From CAMDPA01 sp964574325 (GTDB lineage: Bacteria > Pseudomonadota > Alphaproteobacteria > Rhizobiales > Hyphomicrobiaceae): DNA of 64,000 nt. The notes beneath the pieces are model-generated. The model worked only from the letters and a program-made list of their open reading frames with translations. It searched no databases and was not told where the DNA came from. The stretch covers positions 62,001-126,000 of the forward strand of contig CAZNMY010000003.1 in assembly GCA_964574325.1 (NCBI GenBank). Reading direction: 5' to 3'. A program made the position numbers and the translations under genes. Shown here piece by piece: positions 27,465 through 36,745 of this stretch; the stretch's first letter is position 1; each line of letters starts with the position of its first letter.

Positions 27465-30400
27465 TCACTCCGCTGCCGTCGGCCGCTTGGCGGCGATCTC
27501 GTGCGCCGCGACCGGAGCCGTCTGCTCGCCACTGGCCGGGATGACATCGCGTTTGCCCGCGCCGAGCTTCGCCCCGATCGACTCGAACATCAGATAGACC
27601 GCCGGCGTGATGTAGAGCGTCAACAGTTGCGAGACGAGGAGGCCACCGCAGACGGCAAGCCCGAGTGGTTGACGAAGCTCTGCGCCAGCACCCCATCCGA
27701 ACGCGATCGGAAAGGTGCCGAACATCGCAGCCGCCGTCGTCATCATGATCGGTCGGAAGCGCAACAGGCACGCTTCCCGTATGGCCTCGTGCGCGGTCGC
27801 GCCTTGCGATCTTCGTTCGATGGCGAAATCGACCATCATGATCGCGTTTTTCTTCACCAGGCCGACCAGCAGGATGATGCCGATCACCGCGATGACGGTC
27901 AGCTCCATGTTGAAGTACATCAGCGTGATGAGAGCGCCGAGACTGGCGGACGGCAGTCCTGAAAGGATCGTCAGCGGATGGATGAAGCTCTCGTAGAGGC
28001 AGCCAAGCACGATGTAGATCGTGATCACGGCCGCGAGGATCAGCAGCGGCTGGTCGCGGAAGCTCTCCTCGAACACCTTCGCCGTGCCCGAGAAGCTGCC
28101 CGATATCGTCGCGGGGATGTTGAGCTCGCGCGCGATCTCTCGAATGCTGGCGGTCGCTTCGCCCAGACTGATTCCCGGCGCCAGATTGAAGCTGATCGTG
28201 ACGGACGGCAACTGCGACTGGCGCGAGATCGCGGTCGGCCCCGAGCCCATCGATACCGACATCAGGCTGTCGAGTCGGATCTGCTGACCGGCCGCCGTTC
28301 CGTTCGACGCGCGCACGAACACCCGGCTGAGCACGCTCGGGTCGAGCGCGAACTCGCGGTTGGCCTCGATGATGAGCTGGTAATCGTTGAGGGCGGTATA
28401 GATCGTCGCGATCTGTCTCGATCCGAACCCGGAATAAAGCGTGTTGCGGATCGTATCCATCGTCACGCCGTGCCGCGCCAGCGCATCGCGGTCGACGTTG
28501 ATGATCACCTGGCGCGCGCCGATCGACAGATCGCTCGACACGTCGGCGAATTCCGCCGTGACCTTCATCTTGTCGATCAGCTTCGGCGCGAACTCGTAGA
28601 GCTCATCCTGCACCACGCCGCTCAACGTGTACTGGTAGGCCGCTGGTCCGAGGCGGCCGCCGATGCGCATGTTCTGCAGCGGCACGGGGAACGCCCGGAT
28701 GCCCGTGATGTTGGCCGTCGCCCGGCGAATGCGGTTCTGCACGTCGCTGATGCTGGCGTTGTTCGCGCGCTCTTTGCGCGGCTTCAACTGGACGAAGATG
28801 TTGCCGCGGTTGAGCTGCGGATTGAACAGCGTCACCGCGACGCTGGAGTTGAGATACAGAACGTCCGGGTCGCGCTGGATGGCGTTGGCCACCTGGCGTT
28901 GACGCTCGACCATGGCCGGAAATGCGATGTCCGCCGGTGCTTCGGTGCGCACGATGAGGATGCTGGTGTCTTCGACCGGCAGGAAGTTTTTCTTGATGGC
29001 GCCGAACGCCCAGGCTGTCGCCCCGAACGTCGCCAGCGTGATCAGCAGCACCATGCCGCGGTGCCGAAGCGAGAAGTCGAGCGTGACGCGATAGCCGCGT
29101 GCCATCGCGTTGTAGCCGGCCTCGAAGATGCGCGACAGGACGTTCGGCTTCTCGTTGTGCAGGTCGTCGTGCTTGAGCATGCGGGCGCACAGCATCGGCG
29201 TCAGCGTCAGCGCGATGAAGCCCGATGCCAGGATGGCGATCGACATGGTTACGGCGAACGAGAAGAAGAATCGGCCGACGATGCCGCCCATGAACAGGAT
29301 CGGGATGAACACCGCGCACAGCGAGAGGGTGATCGAGACCACCGTGAACCCGATCTCGCGCGCGCCTTTGATCGCGGCCTCGAACGGCTCCATGCCTTGC
29401 TCGACGTAGCGCACGATGTTCTCGAGCACCACGATCGCGTCGTCGACGACGAAGCCGAGCGCCAGAGTCAGCGCGAGCAGCGTCACGTTGTCGAGCGAGA
29501 ATCCCATCAGCGCCATGCCGGCGAAGGTCGCCGCGACCGACAGCGGCAGCGCGACGGCCGGAATGATCGTGGCCCGCCAGGAGCGCAGGAACGCCAGGAT
29601 CACGAGCACGACGAGTATCGCCGTGATGATCAGCGTCTCCTGCACGTCGTGAACGGATTCTTTGATCGACACCGACCTGTCGGACAGGATGTCGATGTTG
29701 ACCGTCGGCGGCAGCACCGACTTGAACGTTGGGATCATTGCCCGGATCGCCTCGGTCACGGCGACCGTGTTCGAGTCCGGCTGGCGCTGGATGCTGAGAA
29801 TGATCGAGCGCTTGGAATTGTACTCCGCGATCGCCTCCACGTTCTCGACCGAATCGATCACGCTCGCGACGTCCTCGAGCCGGACCGGCGCCCCGTTGCG
29901 CCACGCGATCACGATCGGCTTGAAGAAGGCAGCCGTTGGTGCGGCGCGGTTGGTCTCGAGGATGTAGAGCTGGCGCTGGGTGCGGATGCTGCCGATCGGT
30001 GACACGGATGCATGCTGGCGCAGCGCCGCCGACATCTCTTCGACCGAGATGCCGCGCGTGGCGAGCGCGTCGAGGTCATAGCGGATGCGCACGGCCCGCT
30101 TCTGTTGGCCGTTGACGTTCACGAGAGCGACGCCGCTGATCGAGGAGATCGCCGGTGTCAACACCCGATCGGCGTAGTCCTGGATGTCGGTCGACGGCAC
30201 CGTCTCCGAGGTCAGGGCGAGAAAAATCACCGGGCTGTCGGCAGGATTGATCTTGCGGTAGCTCGGCGGCTCCGGCAGGTCGGCGGGCAGCCGGCGCAGC
30301 GCCGTCGAAATCGCGGACTGCACGTCGAGGGCGGCAGCATCGATGCTCCGCCGCAGGTCGAATTCCAGCGTGATCTGCGTCACGCCTTCGACGCTGGTCG

Positions 30401-30644
30401 ACGTGACGGAGGCAAGTCCCGCGATCGTCGAGAATTGCCGCTCCAGCGGCGACGCGACCGAGACCGCCATCGTGTAGGGACTGCCGCCCGGCAGGCGCGC
30501 CGTGACCTGGATGGTCGGCACTTCGATGCGTGGAATGGCGGCGATGGGAAGCTGCCGGTATCCGGCGAACCCGGCCAGCAGGATCGAAGCCATCAGCAGG
30601 ATGGTCATCACCGGCCGGCGGATGCAGAGCTCGGAAATACCCAT
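27465..30644 (-). CDS. RND efflux pump inner-membrane protein (HAE1/AcrB family)
   Basis: A 1059-residue transporter, full length for the HAE1 family. It starts MGISELCIRRPVMTILLMASILLAGFAGYRQLPIAAIPRIEVPTIQV, has two periplasmic porter loops, and carries the 12 membrane segments including ALTLALGFVVDDAIVVLEN (proton-relay Asp pair in helix 4), the GIVGRFFFSFAVTMSIAI region and VGLVKKNAIMMVDFAIE. It would export drugs, solvents or other hydrophobic compounds using the proton gradient. It follows the adaptor gene by 21 bp; no outer-membrane channel or regulator gene is in the window. Confidence 0.95.
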   Translation of the reverse strand: MGISELCIRRPVMTILLMASILLAGFAGYRQLPIAAIPRIEVPTIQVTARLPGGSPYTMAVSVASPLERQFSTIAGLASVTSTSVEGVTQITLEFDLRRSIDAAALDVQSAISTALRRLPADLPEPPSYRKINPADSPVIFLALTSETVPSTDIQDYADRVLTPAISSISGVALVNVNGQQKRAVRIRYDLDALATRGISVEEMSAALRQHASVSPIGSIRTQRQLYILETNRAAPTAAFFKPIVIAWRNGAPVRLEDVASVIDSVENVEAIAEYNSKRSIILSIQRQPDSNTVAVTEAIRAMIPTFKSVLPPTVNIDILSDRSVSIKESVHDVQETLIITAILVVLVILAFLRSWRATIIPAVALPLSVAATFAGMALMGFSLDNVTLLALTLALGFVVDDAIVVLENIVRYVEQGMEPFEAAIKGAREIGFTVVSITLSLCAVFIPILFMGGIVGRFFFSFAVTMSIAILASGFIALTLTPMLCARMLKHDDLHNEKPNVLSRIFEAGYNAMARGYRVTLDFSLRHRGMVLLITLATFGATAWAFGAIKKNFLPVEDTSILIVRTEAPADIAFPAMVERQRQVANAIQRDPDVLYLNSSVAVTLFNPQLNRGNIFVQLKPRKERANNASISDVQNRIRRATANITGIRAFPVPLQNMRIGGRLGPAAYQYTLSGVVQDELYEFAPKLIDKMKVTAEFADVSSDLSIGARQVIINVDRDALARHGVTMDTIRNTLYSGFGSRQIATIYTALNDYQLIIEANREFALDPSVLSRVFVRASNGTAAGQQIRLDSLMSVSMGSGPTAISRQSQLPSVTISFNLAPGISLGEATASIREIARELNIPATISGSFSGTAKVFEESFRDQPLLILAAVITIYIVLGCLYESFIHPLTILSGLPSASLGALITLMYFNMELTVIAVIGIILLVGLVKKNAIMMVDFAIERRSQGATAHEAIREACLLRFRPIMMTTAAAMFGTFPIAFGWGAGAELRQPLGLAVCGGLLVSQLLTLYITPAVYLMFESIGAKLGAGKRDVIPASGEQTAPVAAHEIAAKRPTAAE

Positions 30645-30665
30645 GTGTCAGATCTCCTGGCAGCC

Positions 30666-31997
30666 TCAGCCGCCCCCCGAACTGCCGGAAATGTTCTTGG
30701 CAGGCGCCTGACCGACCCCGCCGCCCTTCGCGGGCTGGGAGGCGCCACCCGGACGCCCACCGCCGCCTTGACCTTCGCCACGAATGGAAACCGGCGCGCC
30801 GGGCACCAGCCGCAGCTGGCCGTCCGTTATGACGCGCTCGTCCTTTGCGAGACCGCTCGTCATGTAGGCAACCTGCCCGATCACGCGGTCCAATACGACT
30901 TTGCGCACCGACACTCTGTTGTCCGCGCCGAGCACCCACACGATCATGCCTTGCTGTGCCGGCATCACCGAGCTGGCCGGCACCGTGACCATGTTCTTCC
31001 GCGTCTCGACCGTGAGATCGACCGTAACGGCCTGACCGGGCCACAGCACCTCGTCGGCATTTTCCACGACGAGCTTGCCGGTGACGGTGCCGGTCGTCTT
31101 GTCGATCTGGTTGTCGACGAACTTCAAAATTCCCTTGGTCTTGATCGGCTTGGGGCCGCCGACTGTGATCTCGGCTTCCGCATTGGACGCCATCGCGTCC
31201 TTGAGTTGCCGCAGCGTGACCTGAGGCAACGCGAAGGCGACCGCGATCGGCTTCGTCTGGTTGATCGTCACCAGTGCTGCCGGATCGGCACTGCGCACGA
31301 ACGAGCCGAGCCGCGCCGTGATGCTGCCCGTGCGTCCGGTGATGGGCGCGCGGATGATGAGGTAGTCGAGCTGCGTCCGCTGGGCTTCGAGCAGGGCCTG
31401 CCCTGCCGTGATGCTGGCCTTGAGCACCTCGACGTTCTGCCGCGCGGTTTCGGTGGCAGCCTCGCTGGCGTACTTCTTGAGGAATAGTGACTCGCGTCGA
31501 TCCGCAATCGACATGGCGTCTTTGAGCAGCGCCTCGTCTTTGGCGATCTGAGCCTCGGCCTGCCTGATCTGCGCGCGCACCAGCCGGTCGTCGAGCCGGT
31601 AGAGCATGGCGCCGGCCGTGACCTGATCGCCTTCCTTGAAGCCGACTTCTACAACCTGGCCATCGACGCGCGGCTTGATCGCGACGGTCGCGAGCGGCTC
31701 GACGGTACCCGGAGCCGACAGGATCACCGGCATGTCGGCCAGTGCGGAGTTCGCGAAGGTGACCGGCGCGGGTCCGGCCGCTCCCTTCTTGGAAGGCGCT
31801 GTCTGTGCGCTCTTCGGGCCCTTGGCGCTATCGCCGGAACCGGTCTTTGCCGGGCCGGCTGCCTTTTCTGTACCTGTCGCGGATTGAATGGCCGATGCGA
31901 TGACTTCCGGGACGAAAGGGCCGATCTGGTCCCGGTAGGCGTATGCCGCCGAGCCTGCGGCCGCTATACCGGCGAGCAACCATATACCTCTGGCCAT
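30666..31997 (-). CDS. RND efflux periplasmic adaptor (membrane fusion protein)
   Basis: A 443-residue HlyD/AcrA-family adaptor. A membrane anchor or signal lies at the N-terminus (IWLLAGIAAAGSAAYAY), then an Ala/Lys/Gly-rich linker (residues ~40-80), a barrel-sandwich domain (GTVEPLATVAIKPRVDGQVVEVGFKEGDQV), an alpha-hairpin (ARQNVEVLKASITAGQALLEAQRTQLDYL) and beta-barrel domains. It is the first gene of the efflux operon. The C-terminus is Gly/Gln-rich (GEGQGGGGRPGG). The long low-complexity linker is unusual but harmless-looking. Confidence 0.93.
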   Translation of the reverse strand: MARGIWLLAGIAAAGSAAYAYRDQIGPFVPEVIASAIQSATGTEKAAGPAKTGSGDSAKGPKSAQTAPSKKGAAGPAPVTFANSALADMPVILSAPGTVEPLATVAIKPRVDGQVVEVGFKEGDQVTAGAMLYRLDDRLVRAQIRQAEAQIAKDEALLKDAMSIADRRESLFLKKYASEAATETARQNVEVLKASITAGQALLEAQRTQLDYLIIRAPITGRTGSITARLGSFVRSADPAALVTINQTKPIAVAFALPQVTLRQLKDAMASNAEAEITVGGPKPIKTKGILKFVDNQIDKTTGTVTGKLVVENADEVLWPGQAVTVDLTVETRKNMVTVPASSVMPAQQGMIVWVLGADNRVSVRKVVLDRVIGQVAYMTSGLAKDERVITDGQLRLVPGAPVSIRGEGQGGGGRPGGASQPAKGGGVGQAPAKNISGSSGGG

Positions 31998-32353
31998 TGG
32001 CAGCCCCGCGTTACGTATCCAGTTCCTGCCCTATCGAAGCGTAGTCGCGACGGATCAGTAGGAGTGCGAGAACCTGCGCTGCGTTCTCGCAGGCAAATCT
32101 CTCCATCGGGCGATCTCCCCGATAGCGTCAACGTGCACTGTAGGAGCAATCCGTCGTTTCCGGTAAAATGGCTACATCATTGCTGCGACCTTCGCAAAGC
32201 GAAACATCGTGTCGCCTGACGGGACTTCGATACGATCCGCCGTCCGCTCCCTCTGCAGCGGACGAAATCACGGTTCTGTGAGCGCGCGCTTGCTATGGCC
32301 CCTCACGAAGCCGTAAGCCACATCCGAACCGCTCAAACCCGTAGTGTGTTTTC
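31998..32353. promoter_or_regulatory. Divergent promoter region, efflux operon / matB
   Basis: This 356-bp gap carries promoters for the efflux operon and matB. A hairpin of 8-bp arms, CGTCCGCT and AGCGGACG, lies at 32241-32264. No regulator gene is adjacent and no operator was identified with confidence. Confidence 0.45.
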
Positions 32354-33889
32354 ATGCTCCACAATCAGAACATGTACAGCCTGATCGAGAACCGCATAAC
32401 TGAGGCGGGTGGCCATCCCTCGTTCGTGATGCCAGACGGGACGGCCGTGACGTATGAGCAACTCGGCGTCGAGGTCGCGCGGATGGCGAACGCGCTGGCA
32501 GCGGCCGGCGTGAAGGCCGGGGATCGTGTGACGGTCCAGGTCGAGAAATCGTTCCCGAATGCAGTTCTATACTTGACGTGCTTGAAGGCGGGGGCCGTCT
32601 TCAATCCGCTCAACTCCGGCTATACATCGGCTGAGCTCGACTACTTCCTCGGTGACGCCCAGCCGACACTTCTCGTGTGCCAGCATTCGAGCCTCGCAGT
32701 GCTGGCCCCGATCGCTGCGCGCCACGCGGTTGCGTCGACACTCCTGCTGGAGCCAGACGGCACCGGCTCGCTGGTCGACCTTGCGAAGCAGCAGGCAGCC
32801 GAGCACTCCACTCACCCCTGTGCCGCCGACGACCTGGCCGCCCTGATCTACACTTCGGGCACGACAGGCCGGTCGAAAGGCGCGATGATCACCCACGGAA
32901 ACCTCGCCTCCAACACCGAAGCCCTGTGTGAGACGTGGCGCATCACATCGAGTGATATCCTATTGCATGTATTGCCGATTTTTCACGTTCACGGCCTCTT
33001 CGTGGCGCTGAACACGACGCTCTCGCAGGGGGCCCTTATCCTTTGGCAGCCGAAGTTCGAACTGGACACGGCCCTCGCGTTGCTGCCCAAGGCGACGCTG
33101 ATGATGGGCGTGCCGACGTTCTACACCCGCCTCCTGTCCAGCGCAGCTTTCGGCCGCGAGACGTGCCGCAACATGCGCCTTTTCGTGTCGGGATCTGCCC
33201 CGCTGCTGGCCGAGACTCACGTCGAGTTCAAGGAGCGTACCGGACACGCCATCCTCGAGCGCTACGGCATGACCGAGACCGGCATGATCACGTCCAATCC
33301 CTATGCGCCGGAAGGCCGCTTGGCAGGTACCGTCGGCTACCCGCTCCCGGGCATTACCGTGCGGGTCGCAGAGCCCGAAGGCAATGTGCTCGGTCCCAGC
33401 GAGATCGGCGTCATCGAGGTCAAAGGTCCAAATGTTTTCAAGGGCTACTGGCGCAATCCCGAAAAGACGAAGGCCGAGTTCCGCGCTGACGGCTACTTCA
33501 TTACCGGCGACCTCGGCACGATCGAGCCGGACGGCCGGTTGTCGATCGTCGGCCGCGCCAAGGACCTCATCATCACAGGCGGCCTCAACGTCTACCCCAA
33601 GGAGATCGAGGACGAGCTGAACGCCTTCCCCGGGGTGGCCGAGGCCGCGGTGGTAGGCATACCTCATCCAGACTTCGGCGAAGGCGTGATCGCGGTGCTG
33701 GCCAGGGCTTCCGGCGTGGACGGCGCGCGGATCGAAACCGAGGCCCGGATCATCGAGCAGCTCGCCAGCCGGCTGGCCAAATTCAAGTGCCCCAAGCGTG
33801 TCTTCATCGTCGACGATCTGCCCCGCAACGCCATGGGTAAAGTGCAAAAGGTCGAGCTGCGTACGAGATATGGTCAGACGTTCAAGTGA
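32354..33889 (+). CDS. matB: Malonyl-CoA synthetase
   Basis: A 511-residue ANL-superfamily acyl-CoA synthetase. The adenylate-forming motif YTSGTTGRSKGAM, ERYGMTETGMITSNPY, the hinge-region ITGDLG and GRAKDLIITGGLNVYPKEIE, and the catalytic Lys in RNAMGKVQK are present. MatB-like sequence is evident around LPIFHVHGLFVALN and LMMGVPTFYTRLL. It activates malonate (or methylmalonate) with CoA and ATP. No decarboxylase (matA) or carrier (matC) gene is adjacent, so it may supply malonyl-CoA for lipid or other synthesis. Confidence 0.9.
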   Translation: MLHNQNMYSLIENRITEAGGHPSFVMPDGTAVTYEQLGVEVARMANALAAAGVKAGDRVTVQVEKSFPNAVLYLTCLKAGAVFNPLNSGYTSAELDYFLGDAQPTLLVCQHSSLAVLAPIAARHAVASTLLLEPDGTGSLVDLAKQQAAEHSTHPCAADDLAALIYTSGTTGRSKGAMITHGNLASNTEALCETWRITSSDILLHVLPIFHVHGLFVALNTTLSQGALILWQPKFELDTALALLPKATLMMGVPTFYTRLLSSAAFGRETCRNMRLFVSGSAPLLAETHVEFKERTGHAILERYGMTETGMITSNPYAPEGRLAGTVGYPLPGITVRVAEPEGNVLGPSEIGVIEVKGPNVFKGYWRNPEKTKAEFRADGYFITGDLGTIEPDGRLSIVGRAKDLIITGGLNVYPKEIEDELNAFPGVAEAAVVGIPHPDFGEGVIAVLARASGVDGARIETEARIIEQLASRLAKFKCPKRVFIVDDLPRNAMGKVQKVELRTRYGQTFK

Positions 33890-34068
33890 AATCGCAGCTC
33901 TGCCAATCCGAGCATCCCTGGTTACTCAGGCTCAACCCTCTAACAAGACTTGCATTTTGGCGACCGTCAGACTGTAGTAAGAACGACGCTGCGTACTCCG
34001 TTCCGGCGGTGCGCGGCGCGGCGGGTTCCCAGCGGTGCCGGCGGCAGCTGAACTTTAGGGTCTGGCAT

Positions 34069-34371
34069 ATGAACGCGACATCGTACTCCGAGTTCCGAAC
34101 GGCTGTCGGTCAGGCCGCGGCGCAGGATGAGCAAATGGATCAGGTCCGTGACCTGCTGTTCGGCGACTATCAGCGCCAGAGCGAGGCGCGGCTGGCTCTG
34201 CTCGAGGCTCGAATCCGCGAGCTGGAGTTGGGGCTGCAACGTCGTCTCGATGGCATCGAGCAGCGGGTCGAACAACTCGCCGGCAAGGCGGATGCCGATC
34301 AGCGCGCCGCGTTCGACGACCTCGCGCGCGGCATCTCGGAACTGGGCGAGCGGGTGAGGCGCCTGCGCTGA
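34069..34371 (+). CDS. Small coiled-coil protein of the OmpA/GTPase cassette
   Basis: A 100-residue hydrophilic protein without signal or membrane segment. Residues ~20-95 form an almost unbroken coiled coil (VRDLLFGDYQRQSEARLALLEARIRELE). The LLF...LLEARIRELE pattern is echoed in the N-terminus of the next gene product (LKELLFKQEAATLAELERRI), suggesting shared ancestry or a shared interaction surface. The start at 34069 gives a compact protein; longer in-frame starts exist from 33886. It lies 66 bp before the OmpA-like gene and is probably the first gene of the cassette. Function unknown. Confidence 0.7.
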   Translation: MNATSYSEFRTAVGQAAAQDEQMDQVRDLLFGDYQRQSEARLALLEARIRELELGLQRRLDGIEQRVEQLAGKADADQRAAFDDLARGISELGERVRRLR

Positions 34372-34437
34372 TCTGCACGTGGTGAAGAAAATCGCAGCCG
34401 TACTCGGGCGGCGGGCCGGGGTAGTGGACGAAGCGAT

Positions 34438-36660
34438 ATGGCCGATACCGTCGACAAGCTGAAAGAGCTGTTGTTCAAGCAGGAGGCGGCGACCCTCGCC
34501 GAGCTGGAACGCCGGATCGCGCGCGTCGTCGAAGCCGAGGCGCAGGCCCGCGGCCAGATCGCCGAAGGTCTCCAGCAACTCGATGCGATCCGCCGCCTGG
34601 AAGATGAAAGCCGCGCGCTGCACACCCGGCTCGAGCAGCGCTTCTCCGAGCTGAATGCGCGCACCGGCACGCCCGAGGCCCTGCGCACGAGCGTCGCCGA
34701 GGTTATCGACGACGTGATCCTCGAAGCGCGTCAGACCAAGCAGGAAGACCTCTCGCGCGCGCTCGCGCCGATGCTGGTCAAGACGATCAAGGCCGAATTG
34801 AAGAACAACCAGGCCGAGATGGTGGAAGCGCTCTATCCCATCACCGGCCAGCTCGTGAAGTCGTACGTGGCAAGCGCGATGCGCGATCTCACCAACCGCA
34901 TGAACCGCGGGCTGCAATCCAACGGCTTCATGCTTCGGATGCGCAGCATTTTCAGCGGCTACTCGATGGCTGAGCTGCGCCTGGCCGAGAGCCAGCGCCT
35001 GGAGGTGGAAGAGCTGTATCTGATCCGGCGCGGCTCCGGTGAGCTGTTGAGCCGGTTCCCCGAGAGCCTCGTTCGCTCCAACAGCGACGCCCACATGAGC
35101 GGCGTGCTCGCCGCTATCAATGATTTTGCCGCGACCGCCTTCGAAGGCGAAGGTGGCCACCTCCGCTCCTTCGATCTCGACGACTTCACGTTGTTCCTGC
35201 GCGTCTCGCCGGTGTATCTCCTGGCGGCGAAATGCCGGGGCGTCGCGGCGCCCGGCGTCGAAAGCTTGATCGACGCGGAGTTCCTCGAAGCCGTCTCGCA
35301 CTTCCATGAGGCGGAGACCCCGCAAGGCGATACCATTCCCGCCCGGCTGCTCGCCGATCTCAAAACGCGCATCGAGAGCGGCATCACCGACAAGCACGAC
35401 GAGCTTTCCTCCGCCGGCTTGCCGTTCAGCCCGATCCGCGCGCTGGCCGCGATCGCGATCATGGCGTTGCTCGGAGGCGGCGGCTGGTATGCCTGGACGA
35501 GCTGGGAAGTGGAACAGACGCGCGTCCTGGCGCGCCGCGCCATCGATGAGACGACGGCGATGAGCGGCTACCCCGTCACGCTCGAGGTGGGCCCGCGTGG
35601 CCGCAGCATCGCGATATCAGGCCTTGCGCCCAGCGAGATGGCCCGTAACCAGTTGCACGAGCGCCTCGCGGCGCAGGTGTCCGGTGTCATCGTCGAGGAC
35701 AAGGGGCTGGCGGCCCTGCCGGCACCCGGTCCGGATCTCACACCCGCGATCGCCTCCGTCCGCAAGGATCTCGGCAGTGTGGAGAGCGCGCTGCGAAGCG
35801 AGGTCGCGGCCGTCGAACGGCAGCGGATACGGGCGGCGGCCGTGCGTTCCCTCGAGCGCGCGCAACGCCGGCTGCACGAAACGCTGCCGGATCTCGGCGC
35901 CTTGGCGCAACTCCAGCCCGCGCCCAGGCGCGGTGTCGTCGACGGGGTTCAGCGATCGGCCCAGGCGGCGGTCTCTGCGATCACGACACAACTCGAAGGG
36001 CTGCGCAGATCGGACGCTTCGGCAGCGGACGAACGACGGTCGGTCGAGGCGGCCGCCGCCACTGCGGCAGGCCTGCGCCAGGGTGCTCGGGTACTGTCGG
36101 GCCTGATCGGAGAACGCGCCGTGGCGCCTTCCGCCAACGAGAATACACTTCGCGAAGTGACCGGGCTGTCCGGCATCTCCGAGTTGCTTGCGCTGTCTGC
36201 GGAACGCTTCGCGACCGTTTCTGCAGCCGCCCTGCAGGCGGCTTCGATCAGGATTCCCGAGCCGCCGCGCATTCCGCCGCCGACCGCGCTCGACCGGCTC
36301 GTAGCGTATGCAAAGCGCAACGCGGTCTTCTTCGCCAACAACGAAGACTATCGCGACAGCGCCAAGGCCGAGGCCGTGCTGGACGAGGTCGCCCGTCTCG
36401 CCAAGGAAGCGCGCGTGCTGGTGCGGGTTGTCGGTTATACCGACGAACGCGGCGCGCAGACGCGCAACGTGCCGCTGGCGCAGTCCCGCGCCGACAAGGT
36501 CGCTCAGGCTCTGATCGCGCGCGGCGTTCCCCGCAATCGCATCGTTGCTGTCGGACGCGCCGCGGGGCCGGACCTGAGCCCTTCCACGGGACCCGACAGC
36601 GCCAACCGCCGGGCCGAGTTCGAGGTCGGCTTCGAAGGCGAGCCGGGCGCTGGCCCATGA
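34438..36660 (+). CDS. Membrane-anchored OmpA-family protein with large cytoplasmic N-terminus
   Basis: A 740-residue protein with an unusual layout. Residues 1-~75 are coiled coil. Residues ~85-325 are a soluble domain containing LAPMLVKTIKAELKNNQAEMVEALYPITGQLV and FDLDDFTLFLRVSPVYLLAAKCRG, which I recall as a conserved, uncharacterised N-terminal region of a family of OmpA proteins. One membrane helix lies at ~332-352. Then come a BON-like fold (residues ~365-420), a coiled coil (~430-560) and an OmpA-type peptidoglycan-binding domain (~618-735) with VVGYTDERG and ANRRAEFEV. It would sit in the inner membrane and touch the cell wall. Followed by GTPase, kinase and receiver genes. Confidence 0.85.
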   Translation: MADTVDKLKELLFKQEAATLAELERRIARVVEAEAQARGQIAEGLQQLDAIRRLEDESRALHTRLEQRFSELNARTGTPEALRTSVAEVIDDVILEARQTKQEDLSRALAPMLVKTIKAELKNNQAEMVEALYPITGQLVKSYVASAMRDLTNRMNRGLQSNGFMLRMRSIFSGYSMAELRLAESQRLEVEELYLIRRGSGELLSRFPESLVRSNSDAHMSGVLAAINDFAATAFEGEGGHLRSFDLDDFTLFLRVSPVYLLAAKCRGVAAPGVESLIDAEFLEAVSHFHEAETPQGDTIPARLLADLKTRIESGITDKHDELSSAGLPFSPIRALAAIAIMALLGGGGWYAWTSWEVEQTRVLARRAIDETTAMSGYPVTLEVGPRGRSIAISGLAPSEMARNQLHERLAAQVSGVIVEDKGLAALPAPGPDLTPAIASVRKDLGSVESALRSEVAAVERQRIRAAAVRSLERAQRRLHETLPDLGALAQLQPAPRRGVVDGVQRSAQAAVSAITTQLEGLRRSDASAADERRSVEAAAATAAGLRQGARVLSGLIGERAVAPSANENTLREVTGLSGISELLALSAERFATVSAAALQAASIRIPEPPRIPPPTALDRLVAYAKRNAVFFANNEDYRDSAKAEAVLDEVARLAKEARVLVRVVGYTDERGAQTRNVPLAQSRADKVAQALIARGVPRNRIVAVGRAAGPDLSPSTGPDSANRRAEFEVGFEGEPGAGP

Positions 36661-36745
36661 CGATGAGAAAAAATCGACGATCAGCTGGCTGTTCCTTTCG
36701 CCGTCATCTGCCGGCGGCGACGGCGCCCACGGTGACGGTGACGGC

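Noticed and set aside
27978..30002. Long forward-strand open frame of 674 codons
   Set aside because: It is antisense to the RND pump gene; its product is rich in Arg/His/Asp without domains, as expected from the opposite strand of GC-rich coding DNA.
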